DNA of 64,000 bases from Durusdinium trenchii (GCA_963970005.1 CAXAMN010000001.1:2020724-2084723), one strand, 5' to 3'; shown: positions 1 to 14,600, counted from the stretch's first letter. Notes: generated by a model not told the origin, from the sequence alone. Numbers and translations: made by a program.

Positions 1-144
1 GAAACACCCATCGGAGCACACACATCACGCAGCCCTGCCAAGCAGTTTCGCGAGTCCAGCCCCTCCAAACAACACCCGTTCACACGCCAATCCCACTGTG
101 ACAGCGACATTCACTTCTACCACAACTCACGACCTCACAATTCC

Positions 145-316
145 CTGCGCCTGCCACGAATCTTTCTCCATCCACATGTCTAACGCGCACAAAGTACTGC
201 GCCTGCCACGAAATGTTACCTCCGTCACACCTCGCAACCTCACCATTGCCTGCGCCTGCCACGAGAATCGCACTTCCACGCCTCAAAACCCACACAAAGT
301 ACTGCGCCTGCCACGA
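145..316 (+). repeat. Degenerate ~52-bp tandem repeat with invariant 15-bp core
   Basis: The core CTGCGCCTGCCACGA occurs at 145, 197, 250 and 302, so the period is 52-53 bp. Copies two and four share a longer CACAAAGTA prefix, which suggests a 105-bp higher-order unit. The sequence between cores is diverged. Confidence 0.75.
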
Positions 317-740
317 AAAGTGACAATATCATCTCATGTCAGCTGCAACAGCTTCAACAAAATTTGCACCACACCACACGTTTGCAATGATTTCGACCCG
401 TTCTGAGCACACTCCCATCCACCAAAATCGGCATTTCAGCTGAGACTTGTCACGAAAACAGAGCTTCGATGCCACACCCTGAAATGCAAATCCCAATGGC
501 ACGGCCACATCCAACACCCCAAAAACACGACTCTCCAAACACTAATCCCAATGGAACTGCGCAGTAAACTGCGGATCTCTCAAACCACTGCGCCTGTGCA
601 GCGAAACGCATCACGCTTCTTGCGCGACATGTCATTTTCATGCAAATCACAATGGAATAGCGTCGCAAACTGACACGGGACACATCCATGAAAAGTCACT
701 TGCAAAAGCTTCCCCCAATGGCAGCGCCTTAGCGTCCTAC

Positions 741-787
741 TGCGAACGGTTGCGAACGGTTGCGAACGGTTGCGGACGGTTGCGAAC
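741..787 (+). repeat. 10-bp tandem repeat (TGCGAACGGT)
   Basis: Four and a half head-to-tail copies of TGCGAACGGT; the fourth copy carries one A-to-G change. Confidence 0.85.
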
Positions 788-1944
788 ATAGAAACAACGG
801 ATCGCGAACAAGACTCTACCCCCAGACCCCCAAGAGTTAAACGAGAACCCTTCGCTACGCATTCGGGAAAAAAACACCCGCCCCTTGGATGAAGTTGTTT
901 GCCTTTTTTGGAACATGGGCGACATTCCACAAGAAGCAGAGCAACATTCCACAGCTTTTCTTCGCAGCTGAGCCCTTTTTCGCCTCTGCCGATGGTGTGC
1001 TTGGCCACCTGTTCAGGGGCCAGGGCATGCTCCGATTGGATCGATTTGCAAGAGGAAAGGGGAGGCGCGACTGAGGGAAGTTTTGTGCGAGGGCGAAAGC
1101 TAGTAGTGCGAGATGCTGCTTTTGAATGCCTTTGACACAGCTTGAGGCAGGTAACGCAAACCATATTGATGCAAACACAATTCTGAAATGTGCCGCAAAT
1201 GGATTGTGGAAGGCATAAGTCGAGCAGTCGAAGCAACCAGTCCAATGACGTTGTATCAATCGTGAGAGGCTTCTCTTTCGGCATCTCCGTTTCAAAGCAG
1301 ATGCGCTGGATATCAGTGAAAAGGTCTGGGAGGATTGGCTTAAGGATTGGCATGCCACTTGGACGCGTCCTCTCCGCGTCAAGACAACGAGCGGGGGATC
1401 AAAGGGAACTCCTACTGTAATTATTTTCATTCCATACCAAAGCAAGCAATGTAGGAATTTGATATTGTATATCCCAGACCTTCAATGGAGTCGGTGTTTG
1501 TTTTGTTGCTGTATTTGGTGGGTCCTGGTGGCTTCTTGGCTTTTGGCGAATTCTGGCATTCGGCTCTGGGTGGCTTTTACTTGGGATTTTGGTGGGTTCT
1601 GCATTTTGAGTTTCTACATTTAAGTGTTGATTTTGGGTTGCGCCTGCTGCTCCCCAACCCCCCTCCAGCCTTTTCCATTGCCATAGCAAAACAACCCTCC
1701 AAGCCAATGAATTATGTAGCCATCGATTTCTTGACAATATGCATGCATATGACTTCCATTAAAGGCCTTTCATGCATCATGTTCCTTTTGTTTTCGTTAG
1801 GACTCTTTCAATTACAGTAGGTCTTTTATATATTTTTCACTTTAATTTCAACCCATGTTCTGACCACAAAAACATCCATTACATCATCCTAAACTAATTA
1901 TATACACGCCTTCTTCATTGAAGGAAGGTTTATCAATCAGAGTA

Positions 1945-1962
1945 AGAGAGAGAGAGAGAGAG
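1945..1962. repeat. (AG)n microsatellite
   Basis: Uninterrupted AG dinucleotide run of nine units. Confidence 0.8.
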
Positions 1963-2581
1963 TACTTAGATAGTTTTCTCTTCCGTACGTGTCTCAGCTA
2001 GTTCCAACGTGTTGAAAAGGACTTGTGTGGGGTTGCAGTTGCAGCATGAGAGACCCGTGTTGGACACCCACAGAGCATTTACGGAAGACACTGTAGAAAC
2101 AGTTCATGTTCGAATGCGATGGTTTCTGAATAACGACCCACTGTCGACTGCAGAGATGTCATGAAAAACTGCAGCACCACGAAACGGGTGGTCAGCCTCA
2201 GTCAGCACAAGCAATTTACAAGCTGCAGATGGGCCGCGCGACCGGGTCAGGACTACTGGCCGAATCATCGACTTCGGTGTTTTTGCATCGAAGAATTGAC
2301 ACGAAACATTCTTTTCGGCCAACAAACGGTCTATTGACACAAAAGGATGGAGTGTGAGTTCTTTGATTTGGTCACAAAACAGGGGGGACACGCAAGGGCG
2401 ATGTCTCACAGACTGAGGAGAACTGTCCAGTTAAACTCCCTAGTCTTGCAGTTGCAAACAATATGATATACTTGCTACTTGTTGACCTTTTACACTTGCT
2501 TTCTTGGTTTGAACCTCAAAACCTGCCGTCGCTTTGATGCTCTCTATCCGATCGCCAGGATCCCAGCGTTTCACCGCTGAG

Positions 2582-2662
2582 GCCTCCGTGCGGGTCTTCC
2601 ACCTGGCAGCCGCGCTCCGGAACCGGGGGCACTTGGCCGCCACCTTGGACCCGCTGCGAGGG
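2582..2662 (+). CDS. OGDH: OGDH exon: amino-terminal GHL/LDPL segment
   Basis: Encodes [20 protein letters not shown] followed by TLDPLRG. This matches the conserved amino-terminal helix of OGDH E1 (pattern R-x6-A/R-x4-RGHL-x-A-x-LDPL). The true ends are not certain. GC content is higher than in the flanks, as expected for an exon. Confidence 0.75.
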
Positions 2663-5600
2663 AAGCAATCACGCCCCTCGGAAGTCGTATCCGCAGCATG
2701 CCGCGGTGGCCCCGGCCATGGGGTGGCCATGGGCGGGATGTTTCTTGGTTGTTGGTGTGAGTTCAAAACGGGGTGAGCTGAATGGAGAGTCACAGCTATG
2801 CATGCGGTGATGTTCCTTTTCAACAAATTTCAACCTTCAACCTTCTTGATGTTTGGTCAAAATTCCAAGCTTGATGATGTAACTTGATGCTCGTGAGTTT
2901 GACATGAAGTGGGACTTTGCTGGGACGAGAAGGATCCAGCACCAATGCCATTGTGGTGCCAAGTCCTAGCTAGCTTCCCCTGCCAGAAGTGGAGTGGCAG
3001 AAAGCCATTTTGTATAATAACAGATCTTAACCATAAAAGGTATGTGAGATTCTGCATCATTTTGCTTCAGCGACACGTCAGCGAAGACACCATCCCTCAC
3101 GCAGCTCCAACAATGCATATTAGTAATATTAGTCAAACCCTTCGAACAACAACTCACCCAGGCTCCAAACAGCCCTTGGTCCCTCAAAACCTAGGGATTG
3201 GAGACCCCAGACCCCTCCATATGAGGGTCTGACCCCTCCATATTATGACTCCATGAGGGTCTGGGCAGATGCTTCAATTCCTCCCATATTACAGCTCTTC
3301 AGCATCTCTTCCAGGACAGCTCTCTCCGAAAGAACCTGTGCACTGGAGAATTGGTGGCAAACATGGGCAGAAGATCCCCAGCATCGATGTGAATCGGTGC
3401 CTGGGTCCTACACCGGGCCGGTGCGAGCTCGCGTGAGCTCACGACATGCATGGACGACAGTACGGACGAGTCCGTACTCGTCCATATACTTAGATGTAAC
3501 ATTTAAAGAAACACCTCGTTTCTTCGATGTGATCCCATCCTGAATTCTACACAGTTTTCAGATGTGTTTAAACATTGTTTTACAGGATATTCAATAGGAT
3601 TATTGAGGATTCTAGTTTTGCATTGCAACTTTCTACCAGCAGTTGAAGCATCGCCCAGCATGTATTCTCTTCGTGTCCTACGTGTTGGTGCACCGTCCTG
3701 CACCACACCCCACTGGATTGGCCGAGGTTGCTCCGAAATTACCCAGCATCTTGGCGCCAGTGACGTCCATCGTGTCGCAACGGTCTGGACGGAGTCACCG
3801 GTTCGTCAACTCAACAGCCTCAGCCTGTCCGAACAGCACAGCACGGGCTGTCACCATGTCCGAACGCATGTCCGGGCTTTGTTTGGGTTCGATTCTGGAC
3901 AGTATCACTATGGAAATCCACCTTGGATCACATGTTGGCTTTTTGAATCAGGAGAGCATTGATCTGAGCGTTTTCGCACTGGAGAACTTTGGGGAGGATG
4001 ATCCCTTACCCGAAGGAGAGGTGGGATGAGGTGGGTAGTTGAAGTGTTGAAGCCTCTCAATGCCTTTCATGCATGACATAGACTTCTCATTCATTTCTGG
4101 GGGATGGGACCGTTGTCATGAGACCAGCAACATGACTCCAGATCTCTTAGGGGCACCAGTTGTCCAGCATTGACAGCTTCTCCCTTAACTCCTTGCTTGA
4201 AGTCTTGGTGTGTGACCTCCGCCCCGGCTCCAAAAAGGCCCCTCCACCCCTCCGACTCCGCCCGCCTCGGTCCACGAGACCGGCCCGCGGGACCGTCGCC
4301 AGGAGTGGACGTCCCGTCGTTCTGGGGAGACCCGCCGGGTGGGACCGTCTGGACCTTCAGGAGCGACCGGGGACGGTGGAACGACCGGAGCGACCGGGAC
4401 GGAGGAACTCGGACCCGGTGTCGTTCCATCGGTGGAATGGGTCGAAGAGCGGATTCAGTTGCGGGAGAGTATGGAACAGTATGGAATCAAGTTCGATCAG
4501 CTTCGATCATGTTCGATCCTGTCATGAACATCTGAACATTCCGCAGCCTGCAAGCCAATGAGATTCATTCCACCTTCATTCCGGCAGGAGATTCATTGAC
4601 CACCTTTGTTCTTCTTACGCATCGACACTCAGCTCGGAGCACCAACACATCGACAACCCCATTGAAAGGCGAAGACGGAACCGAATTCCGTGGGGCGGAC
4701 GGAGCACACGAAGCCGAACATCTTAGGCGTTTGTTTCGGTCTTAAGCCGCAGACTGCAGACATCTCAGAAAAACACACATGAGATCACATGAGTGACATT
4801 TGCTACAGAACCTTCAAACCTGTTGAGGTCGGTTCCACACCTTTTCACTGATTTTGGGGTTGGACGCCAGCAGAGTTGAAGACATCCCCACGAGGCTCTG
4901 GTTGGAAGAGCGTTTGGAAGCCCGGGTGGCAGCAAAGTCTGACCTGAGCACTGCACGGCGGGAGGCACGCCCCGGTGGGGTTTTGGGGGGGCCCACAGTC
5001 ATACCCTAATGTCCTACCCAGTCAGAGGATAACTATAACCTTTATATACAGTAAACGTTTTTAGGGATTGATTTCCCCACTGGACATGAAGAGATGTTGA
5101 CAACATCGAAAATCCTTTTTTCCAGCGAAACTGAGGGACTTAGAGGTGTAGCAAAACTCCTGTTCCATTGCTGTAGAATGTGCAACAGAATCTTGCCAAA
5201 GCTGGAACTTACAAAAATTGTGGTAGCGCGTTTCGCGGTCCGAATCACCTCCTTGTCACCATTTGAAACGTTCCAAACGTTACTACGTTCCCCACCGTCG
5301 CAGCGACCGTCGCATGCGTCGCGCCGTGAGGCGTTGAACCGGCTGCTTCGGGCCAGCACCTTCGAGCGCTTCCTTGGGGAGAAGTTCCCGAAGGTCAACC
5401 CGCGCAGACGCGCCGGGTCCGGGAGGGTGGAGATGCCCGGTCGATCGGTCTGTTCGGCCAGTGAGATCGACTGGTGTCTGTGACATTCTGCATTTAAGCA
5501 ATCGAAGCAATCAGCTGAAATTCACGGGTATCAAAAGGTTATCAACGCGTTTGGACAGGTAGTACGATGTTAATGTTTTACGTTCTTTTCTTTACCAGCC

Positions 5601-8600
5601 AATCATATCCAATCTTTAAAATACACTAGTATTTTCTCATAGTTATACAATGGATACTACCCCTTTCCTACCCCTTTCCTTGGTACTGTATGTAGATCTT
5701 CAGGGCGAACGGTGGGGTGCAGGTGGTCCACACAACTCGGTAAGCCTTCATCGACTTCGACATCTAGAAACCACCGGCTTGCACTGGATTGCTGCATCCA
5801 CCATGAAGCCTTCACTCGTATTTCTATTCTATCCCAAGAACTTGTATGGGCAACATTGGGCAACTGCTAGAATGGCTAGACTTGTAAGATCTTGTAAGTG
5901 TATTTGCTTGAAAGGCACGGGTTTTGAGGCCACAGGCCTCCACAGGCCTCCACACCCTCTAAGACGGGGTGTCTCCACACCCGTCCCGTCTTCCCGTCCG
6001 AGCCATCGCTTCGGAACGCTATCCAACTCGCTTTCCGTCCCACACCGCCGCCGACCAAAACCGGGAGAGAGGCGAAGCGTCGATTCTCGTCCTGTCGAGG
6101 CGAAGCGTTTCGGGCTGAAGGGCTGCGAAGCGCTGCTGCCGGCGCTTTGGGCCCTGACCGAAGAGGCGGGGGTTCCACTGGTCAAGCACGAGGCTCCGGT
6201 GTTTGGAGCGAAGGTTGGAGGACGGTGAGCGACGGGATTTATGGCCTTCAAGAGTTAAGAGTTAAGGGAGAGAAAGGTTGGAAGAGAGTTGCAACTCTAG
6301 GCTGTAGTATAGCTCTTGGGATTTTTACTGTACCTGTTGGCAGCGAATCCAAACGCTCTGGAGCCAGATTCTTTCAAGCAACCTAGTAGAGTTTGCTGGA
6401 GCGAATTGTTTCTCTTTCACTTTGGAATTCTCACGACAACCGAAGAGGCCAACCATCTGGGCATCGAACACATGCAGCTGGGTATGGCACATCGTGGTCG
6501 GCTGAATGTCCTGGACCCTTGGAGAGCACAGTTCTTTACTTTTCTGGTCGAAACACAACAGATTTATCTCTGATATTCTCATGAAATCACCATCTGAGGT
6601 GAACTTCATGGGTAAACGTGTGTGGGAAGTTTGCAGCGAGTTTGGCGAGCAGAACGACTTCTTGGGCGATCTCAAGTATCACCTGGGAACTCGTGGAACT
6701 TGCCACTCGAGCAGCATTCAGACCATTTCAACATAGCTCGCACCCACAGAAGTATCATACGCGTGATATGTTTTTTTTGGCGGTCCTAAGAGCGATCATA
6801 TCATGTCAGTTAGAAGATCACCCGTCTGGGTGCTCTTTCTTTTTTAAATTGCGCAAGGGCAGGCTTCTTCGTTCACTCGTTCACTCGAGCCTGTGAACAA
6901 AAAATCACCTGATTGAGCTCTTGTAAAATCAATAGTCTATAGTCTATAGTAGTTAAAATCAATATACCGGGCGCGCGCCTAGATGTGGGCCCTTCGTGAG
7001 AAAAGAACCGTGCTTTTCTGTGTTTTGATGACTTTCAGCTACAACTTGGACAAGAACAACAAATTGCCTAAACTACTTGACAACAGCGCTGCGTAGTTCT
7101 GTTCAGCTCCAGTAGTAGCTCTGTTAAGCTTGCTTTGTCCAATTCCCCGGTCGTATTGGACTACCCATGCTAGCTCACATCCCCAGACACCCTTCAAGAC
7201 TGTTTGACATCCCCAGACGAATTCTCACTCCGTGTGGTTTGCCGAGTCCACCCTGTTTTGAAACGGCTTCTGGTTTGCAGACAGCCTTGAGACATAGGAT
7301 TCAGGCTTAAAGAGCCGAAGGAAGGAACCCAGAAGGAGCCAAGGATTTTGAACTTTGTCCTCGCTTTCTTCCTTTGCTTCTCTACTTCTCTCATCTCAAG
7401 GGACCGTTGGGTGAAGAAAAGTGCTCGTAGGTCAAGAAAAACCACGGAAGAGGCAAATTTTGGAATCAAGGCGAGGACACCCTCCTTCCTCACCTTTCCT
7501 ACCTCAGCTATGTAGTTCTTACTCCCTGGAGGGGATGTTTTCGTATGGGCTTCAATGGCCAAGACCTTCGTACGCATACTTGTAACAGTGATGTGACTGC
7601 CATCTATCGTATTCCGGATCAAGGGATCTCAAGGGATCTCAAGCTCTGCTTGCCTGCGCCTTCACAGGGCGTACGGGGTAGTCCCTGTACTACAGTGGTA
7701 GCGGAGCAGTGATCCTGGAAGACCCAGGTGAGCTCCAGATCCTAGCTCATCTTTGGGTTTGTAGATTGAGCCATGGACTGGATAGATGACTAGGAAGAGC
7801 CTGATATGGACTTGGCCATTGAGCCACAAGCACTTGCCAATAGACATGTGAGAAGAGAACCCACAGCAATAGCTATGACAACCAAGTGACAACAATGGTG
7901 CTACCTATACGACAGTAAACCATCTTGGTTTCCCTTGAGGATGCCGTTGACGACTGGCGCGACATCACAGAGTTAGAGAGGAGAAAAGAGGACCTGCATT
8001 GAGGAACAAATTAGACGGTGAAGCAGCAGTTTACAAATGTGTTCTTGACAGAGACTTGCTGAAGGCAAACGATCCACCAAGTGCAGGAGTGCAGTACTTC
8101 ATGAAGTTCAACAGAGGCTCTGCGAACATGATGAAACTTCAACCCCTGCCCCAAAGGCTTGTGAGCAGTTGGACGGCTATCTTAGATCCTGTGAAGCGAA
8201 TGCATCCGAGTGTACAACAACAAATGCGAGCAGACACCTTGATGAACGGAGCAGCTCCCGACCCTGAAAGGCATCAGGAGATCATTGCGCACGTTGCCAC
8301 CAACTTGCGGCCTTTGCACGGAAATGGTTTCCATTGCGGGAGTAGCGCTGTTGTTTTTCTGATCCGTAAAGCTAGAAAATACTAGACAGGACGGTGCCAA
8401 ACGTTCCTTAAGGTTCCGGCAGCTTGAGCTCAACCGGGCAAGGTTGAAACCCGGCAAGGCAAGACTTAGCATTTGATTAAATGCATTACTGTATAACTTT
8501 TTGTTTTGTTTCTCTTAAGCTTTGAGTTGCCAACCGCCAGCAGAAATAACATGAAATAACTGCTGATTCTGAATCACGAACCCAAACTTTTCTCTGCACG

Positions 8601-11600
8601 CGGTAACCTCAGCCACCAAACATTCCTCGACAAAATTCCGTCAGGCGAGCTCTTGAAGTTGGGGCGCCATCCGCGAACCCAAATATGTTTATACATATAA
8701 ACTAAACGGTGTTTGAGTGATTGCGCAACTGCTTGGTTGCGTTTCTATAGATGCGCATTGAATGCACTATTCAGCTAAAACCCGCCATTTGTTTGTTCAA
8801 TGTTCACCGTAACGCCCAGGTCGCCCTTGTTCTGGTTCCGTCAACGTGACCTTGGCTCCGAATCCCTCGCACTTGGAGGCCGTGGATCCTGTGGTGCTTG
8901 GAATGACGCGAGCCAAGCAGGACGACGCTTTCGCCGGGAGACTCCTGACGGCCGCAGGGAAGAGGGGGGTACCCAGTGAGGAACCAGGGCAAATCCAAAT
9001 TTGCGAAATTTGACAGAAGACTTGCAAACACTCGTAAATTTAAGATGACTTAAGGTAAAATGTGCTCTCCATTGCGAGCTGTTCCAGGCGGAGTACCTCC
9101 ATGGGAGCTAAGGCATGAAAGAAATCTGAAAGGAGTTATACATGTTCGATGGTTGTGGGCAGAAGCCTTGAATTGGGTACCCCATTTACCTCCACTACCC
9201 ACTGGCAAATGGAAAAAAACATCACTAAAACCTGTGGATTGTGGATGCTTGCTTTGGCCGCTGGCAGCTGCATGTTTGGTCGACAGCAAAACAATTAAAC
9301 AATGTTGTATATCATATAGAATGGTGTACTTTGAAGGATAAAGCCTTGATGTTGGCGGAATCATTGGGATCTTTCAAGTCTTCATAGCGTTCATAGGCTG
9401 GCAAAAGGTGAGTGTTCCTAAAAACCTTGGAAAGAACATAACAAAAAAACAATTATAGACTCGTCTAGACCCTTTGTGGTGGTTGGGGCTGAAAGGTCCA
9501 ACAATTTAATTGTGCACCTTTACTCAATCTGACAATGTCAGGACTACATGGGCGACCATGATATGCGGCGCGTGATGGGTGTTTTGATCCATGGGGATGC
9601 CGCCTTCTGTGGACAGGCCAGGGCTTTTGGGGCGTGTAATCCGTTCTAAATGCTTCATGTGGGGTATGGTCTAGAAGCTAGGGACCTGGTGACGAATAAT
9701 TGTATAGGTTGTTTTTGTTCATCTCTCCCTCTACCAGCGGAATAGTTTATGGCTTGCTGTCATCAAGATGCAGCGGCGACGGAACCATGCAACCAAAAAC
9801 ACAATGTTTATTTTTGGAGTGTAACAAGTCCAACAACTTGAGGTACAGTCAACTGTGGTTCTTCCTGTTCAGCAACCCAAGGTCTGCCAACCTTGTGCAG
9901 ATGTTTCATCCATGCTTGCCTTGGTACTCACGTTACATGGGTACATACAATGTTGGCGCGGCCAATGACATCCTCATTCTTACAGCATCCAGCCAACCTA
10001 TATTTTTCCTGACCCGAAGTGACAAGCACAAAGGTGGTAGTGACCTCCTGGCCTCGAAGTGACCTCCTGGCCTCCACCGTGCCGCCCAGGGCATTTTGTC
10101 GGAGTGCTTGCAGCTCACCGACCTACCAGCGTACACGACGGGTGGCACCGTGCACTTTGTGATCAACAATATGGTGGGCTTCACCACTGATCCCCGGGCC
10201 GCCCGCTCCTCCTATCACTGACGCTTGGAGGAGTCAGGGACGTCAGTTCCGGGAGGATGCACTAGGCCGCATGTGAGGCCATAGTTCCGCTGTTGATACT
10301 GACATCGCCACACATGTCGGTGGCAAAGCATGAGGGGGCTTGGCATAGGTGGCAATGTCTTTGGAGCAAAAGCGATACAAAGCAGGGTTTGGTCGGTGGG
10401 ATCTCGCAATGATTCCTTGTTGAGGAGAAATTATGATCCTTCTTCCTCCATCTGGATCCTTTGAGCTGCTCAAGGCCCCTCTCATAAACCACAAAGGACA
10501 TCCCAAAGGAAACCCATTCATAATTTCTTATTTTATATTTATGAGCTGTCTTTCACGAGGGTAGGACATGGCAGGAACACATGGTCATGGTCTTTTTGGG
10601 TGAGCTTTCCACCTTTTGCATATACGACATGAGTCATGCTTGGTCACCCGACTCTGGCCATTCAGGACAGGGGCCCTGAGTCCCCTAACCTTCGTGGAAC
10701 CACGGTGGAGCAAGGCACCAACGTGGCGAAGGTCAACGATGCACCCATCCTGCACGTGAACGCCGACGACGTCGGGAGCCTCAGCGAGACATCCTCAGCT
10801 GGCTGTGTCCGGCGGCACCGCGGGGTGACAGGGGGCGGGCAGGAGAGCATTTGGAAGGATGGGGGGAGGATGTATGTGATACAGGGATTTAGGAACGCGA
10901 GTGATAGAACATGGATTTGGGTGTTGATTTTTTGATCATCGATGATAAGTTTATTTTGGTTCAGGTGTTGGTGGCAGTATTTGGTTATTTTCCTTGAGAT
11001 TCGATGTGTTTGTCAGCTTCATGTCGATCACACCGAGCCAAACTTCGAGGAGCATGGAGATGGGGACATCCCTCAAATTCCGTGGGTCAGACTGAAGCTT
11101 GACCCCCAAATGATCCCCCCAATCCAGGGGTCAGACTCTATAGACTTCTAATGGCAGTTCATAGTATTTGTGCTCTTGTTCTTTTCCTTGCTATTTGGGT
11201 CGGGTCAAGTACGAAGAGTTGTGCTTGGTGTATCTTGGCTAGTTCTGCGTGGAACACCCCACTGACTCGACCCACAAATTTTCAGGTCGATGCGGTGCTC
11301 TTCGCAGCCAAACTAGCGGCAGAGTACCGTCAGACCTTCCGGAAGGACCGTGCGCGGTGAGTTGAAGCCGTTCAGAAAGCAAAGAACACTTTGTGCAGCT
11401 GCTAGTTAGATAGATTGTGAAGTGACTGTGAGGTTTTTGTGTGGATGAACTGGTCAGTGCTTTGGCATCTGTGAAACGTGTGCTTTTTTCTCTGGGGAGA
11501 AGATCCTTTTGGCATTTTTTGGGGCGCATTTCGGGTAATGATCCTGTTACTGTTATAAGTTATATCCTGTTCATTCTTTTATGAACTTTAGCGTTTGTTT

Positions 11601-14600
11601 GCTGGCAGCTGATCCAGGACGTGGTGGTGGACTTGGTTTGCTACCGCCGAGAGGGGCACAGCGAGGCTGCGCGAAGCGCAGTGGAGATGTAAGCTCGTCG
11701 CTCTGTAGCCGGAGTCAACCTGATGCAAAGCTCTAATGGAAACTGTCAGCCTGATGCAAACCTCTAATGGTACAGTGGCTCCAAACTTGCTGGTTGCTGT
11801 TTGTGGCTTCTGCGATGCTTGGGATTATCCAATTGAATTGGGTCACGTTGACAGACCTGGGCATTTTGTGTGAACATGCTCATTTAGAAGGTTTCTTGGG
11901 TCTTGAGGGTTCAAGTTGGGAGCACCCTATTAATTTTAGCATATTGAGAGACCGGATGGCGTCTAAGATGGTCTGCAGGGAACTTGTCCCTTTCGAAGGA
12001 CCATCCTTTTGCCCAGTGCCATCATCAAGCACGATTCATCGCTCATCCAAAATGAACACCTCAAGTCCATCAACTTCCATACTTTTGAAGCGCAGAACAG
12101 TTCAGCAAGTTCAGGTTCATTCTAGTCCATCCCGCTTGACCAATTTTGGCAGCCTCACTCCCCACCGCTCCGCATCCCAAGAACACCTTCCGTCTTCACC
12201 GCTCCGCATCCCAGAGCTCCTTACCTGCGCCGCAGGTGGAAGATGCTTCACTGACCCAGCCATTGTCACAGGAGCGCATGAGACAACATCCTCCGGCATC
12301 CCAACAGTACAGCGAGCTACTCGTGGAGGCTGGCCGCTTGGTTTCTTCAAGAAGGGGACGTGGGTGGCGGTGGGTGGCGACAAGCAGGATTCCACGAGCA
12401 GACTGGGTTTGATTTGGGGATACTTTGATAAGCACAGAGGTAGAACAAGCAGTACCAGAACGTTGGTCCATACCAGTCCGGATGTGCCAGTTATATTTAA
12501 GTATGCACCTCACAGCAACTTCAAAACGTGTCTTTCGGTCTACATCATCGTGTGATGGCAAAATGGTTTCTGACTCTGCAACACTATATATAGTTATATA
12601 TATTATGTATCCCTATTGTATAGTGTTTCTTTGCCCAGCTCAGCTCCCGATTGCTCAGGTGTGGTGAGTGAGGAGGAGATCGAATTGGAGGTCTCTCAAA
12701 TTTACGAAGAGTTTGAGGCGGAGCATCTCTACTCACAGCTTCAAGGCACCGGAGAGACGCTACAGACGGCTGGGTTTGTCGTGAAGATCACGCCCCGATC
12801 GCGCCGATTAAGTCGTCGACCGCTGTCGACGACTTGCACAGAAGACCCGCACCATACCCAGCAGATCAAAGCAATGAGTTATCCATAGTTATCCTCAGAT
12901 GAACAAGTACATACATGAAAAATACACATATTATGATAATTGCTCGTGTAATTATGGTGGCACTTTTCATGGCCCCAATGACCCTGCAAAGCGCCTGGGA
13001 CATGTGGGCGCTGGGCGCCACGTTCTTCACGAACTCTTCAGGCTCCAGCCTGCAAGATTGGCGAGTGCGAACTCAGCAGGACACGCGGCCGGTGAACTTG
13101 ACTGGCCTGCCTTTGTCGTGGCTCAAGATGATCGGGGAGGCAGACGCTGAATCCTTTGGGGGTCACACGACGCCGCCGCGGTTTCGTGGCGTTGAAGGAA
13201 GGGCTTCAGTTGAAGCGGAGATGATACTGGAAGGGCTTCAGTTCAGCTTCCCAAAGGAGTCTCAGACTGCTGTCGGATGATGTCTACTTGCCGGATGCTT
13301 TGGCGAAAGTACAATGGGAGTATCATGTTTTTGGAAAGTTACGACTGGTCCACAGGTTCAGGTTGAGGAAGTCCCACAGCTTCGAGTGCTTGAGCTGTTT
13401 TGGCCACCAAGACAAAGAGGGCTCATGGCCGCTATGGTCTAATGGCGACCATGAGTGCAGTGTTCTGCTGGGAGAGCTGTCCCTTCGTTCCAGAAGACAA
13501 TTGAATCCCGAGCCAAACGGTCATACAAAGGACGTTGAACGCAAAGTTCCTTCGAACAAATGTATGGTACAATGACAGGACCGTTTAAGTTTCAAGTTTC
13601 GATTGATTTGGGACCACCATGGACCATGTGCCCTTCCACGAATCTTGCCAGGCCGCTTGCCGCATCCCAGAGCATGTGAATGCGCACCCCACGGTGACGA
13701 AGCTGCTGCAGGGAAGGAGGGCACAACTCCAGCAAGGCACCCGAATCAAGGAGCATCCTGTTCTAGGTCCTAGGTGTGTCAGAACCCAACCACAGGGCCA
13801 TAGGGTGGTCATTGATGTGTTGTTTCTTTCGTTTTTTTTTTGTTTTTTAATTTTTCATATACCTACATAATTCTCTCTCTCTCTCTATATATATATATAT
13901 TCATCATTTATATGTCTATTTTTAAGTTAAATCAACTGTCCGTTCTGTGGACCGCGTCGCCTCAAACGAGTGACACGGCCAGAGATTCGAGGCAGTATGT
14001 TCTGCGGGGAGGTGGGCACGGCAAGATGATAGTTCAGCAGTGAACGCTCCCAGCCGGACCATGTTAACTTCTGTTCAATGTAATTACCTTCAGCACAAAC
14101 CATGTTGTGTCCTTCTTAATTACGGAGTCTTAGAACGTCAATGTGGATCAACTGCGGTCGTTGTAATACTGTAAGTTCATTGTTCGCGTGGCCATTGTGG
14201 GACGCTCAACCATTACCCTCTTTACACAGCTTTTGAGGGAGGAAGTTTGACCGTGTCAGGTGACAAATGTCTTGCAGGTTTGAACACGCGTTAAGGGATT
14301 TTCACTTTCGAACGGTCAAGAAAAACATGACAGTCCTAGTGGTCCTAGGGGCGTATATACATCATATATATATATATATTATATATATTTATACATAAAA
14401 AATGAATCACCACTAGGACCACTATATATATATATATTCTAAGTGTGTTTTTCTTCTCTTCGAAACGAAACCTTGATGTGACCAGCTTTGGAGGTCGCAT
14501 TGATTGGCCTTTGGCAGAGACACTCGCCATTGGCTCGCTGATCCTGAGATTTGACCCGGAAAGACACGAGGCAAGCGACCCTTCCGTGCTTGTTGCCGAT

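Larger units (their letters stand above)
1..2581. other. Region upstream of the first recognised OGDH exon; no gene identified
   Basis: No exon I can recognise. The stretch holds a roughly 52-bp tandem repeat (145-316), a 10-bp tandem repeat (741-787) and an AG microsatellite (1945-1962). A long open frame on the minus strand around 580-1353 runs through the 10-bp repeat and shows no family signature. The amino-terminal OGDH exons and the promoter may lie here or further left, but I cannot place them. Confidence 0.4.

Noticed and set aside
145-316. CRISPR-like array (short repeats with unique spacers)
   Set aside because: Eukaryotic context, 15-bp repeats, no cas genes, and spacers are related to one another.
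580-1353. 257-residue minus-strand open frame
   Set aside because: Crosses a 10-bp tandem repeat, has no recognisable domain, and equally long shadows exist in other frames.
7999-8385. 128-residue + strand open frame in an OGDH intron
   Set aside because: No family match I can name and no splice or start support; left unannotated.
11767-12555. 262-residue + strand open frame
   Set aside because: Overlaps the OGDH exon at 12236-12332 in a different frame; the exon frame has the conserved LTQP block.
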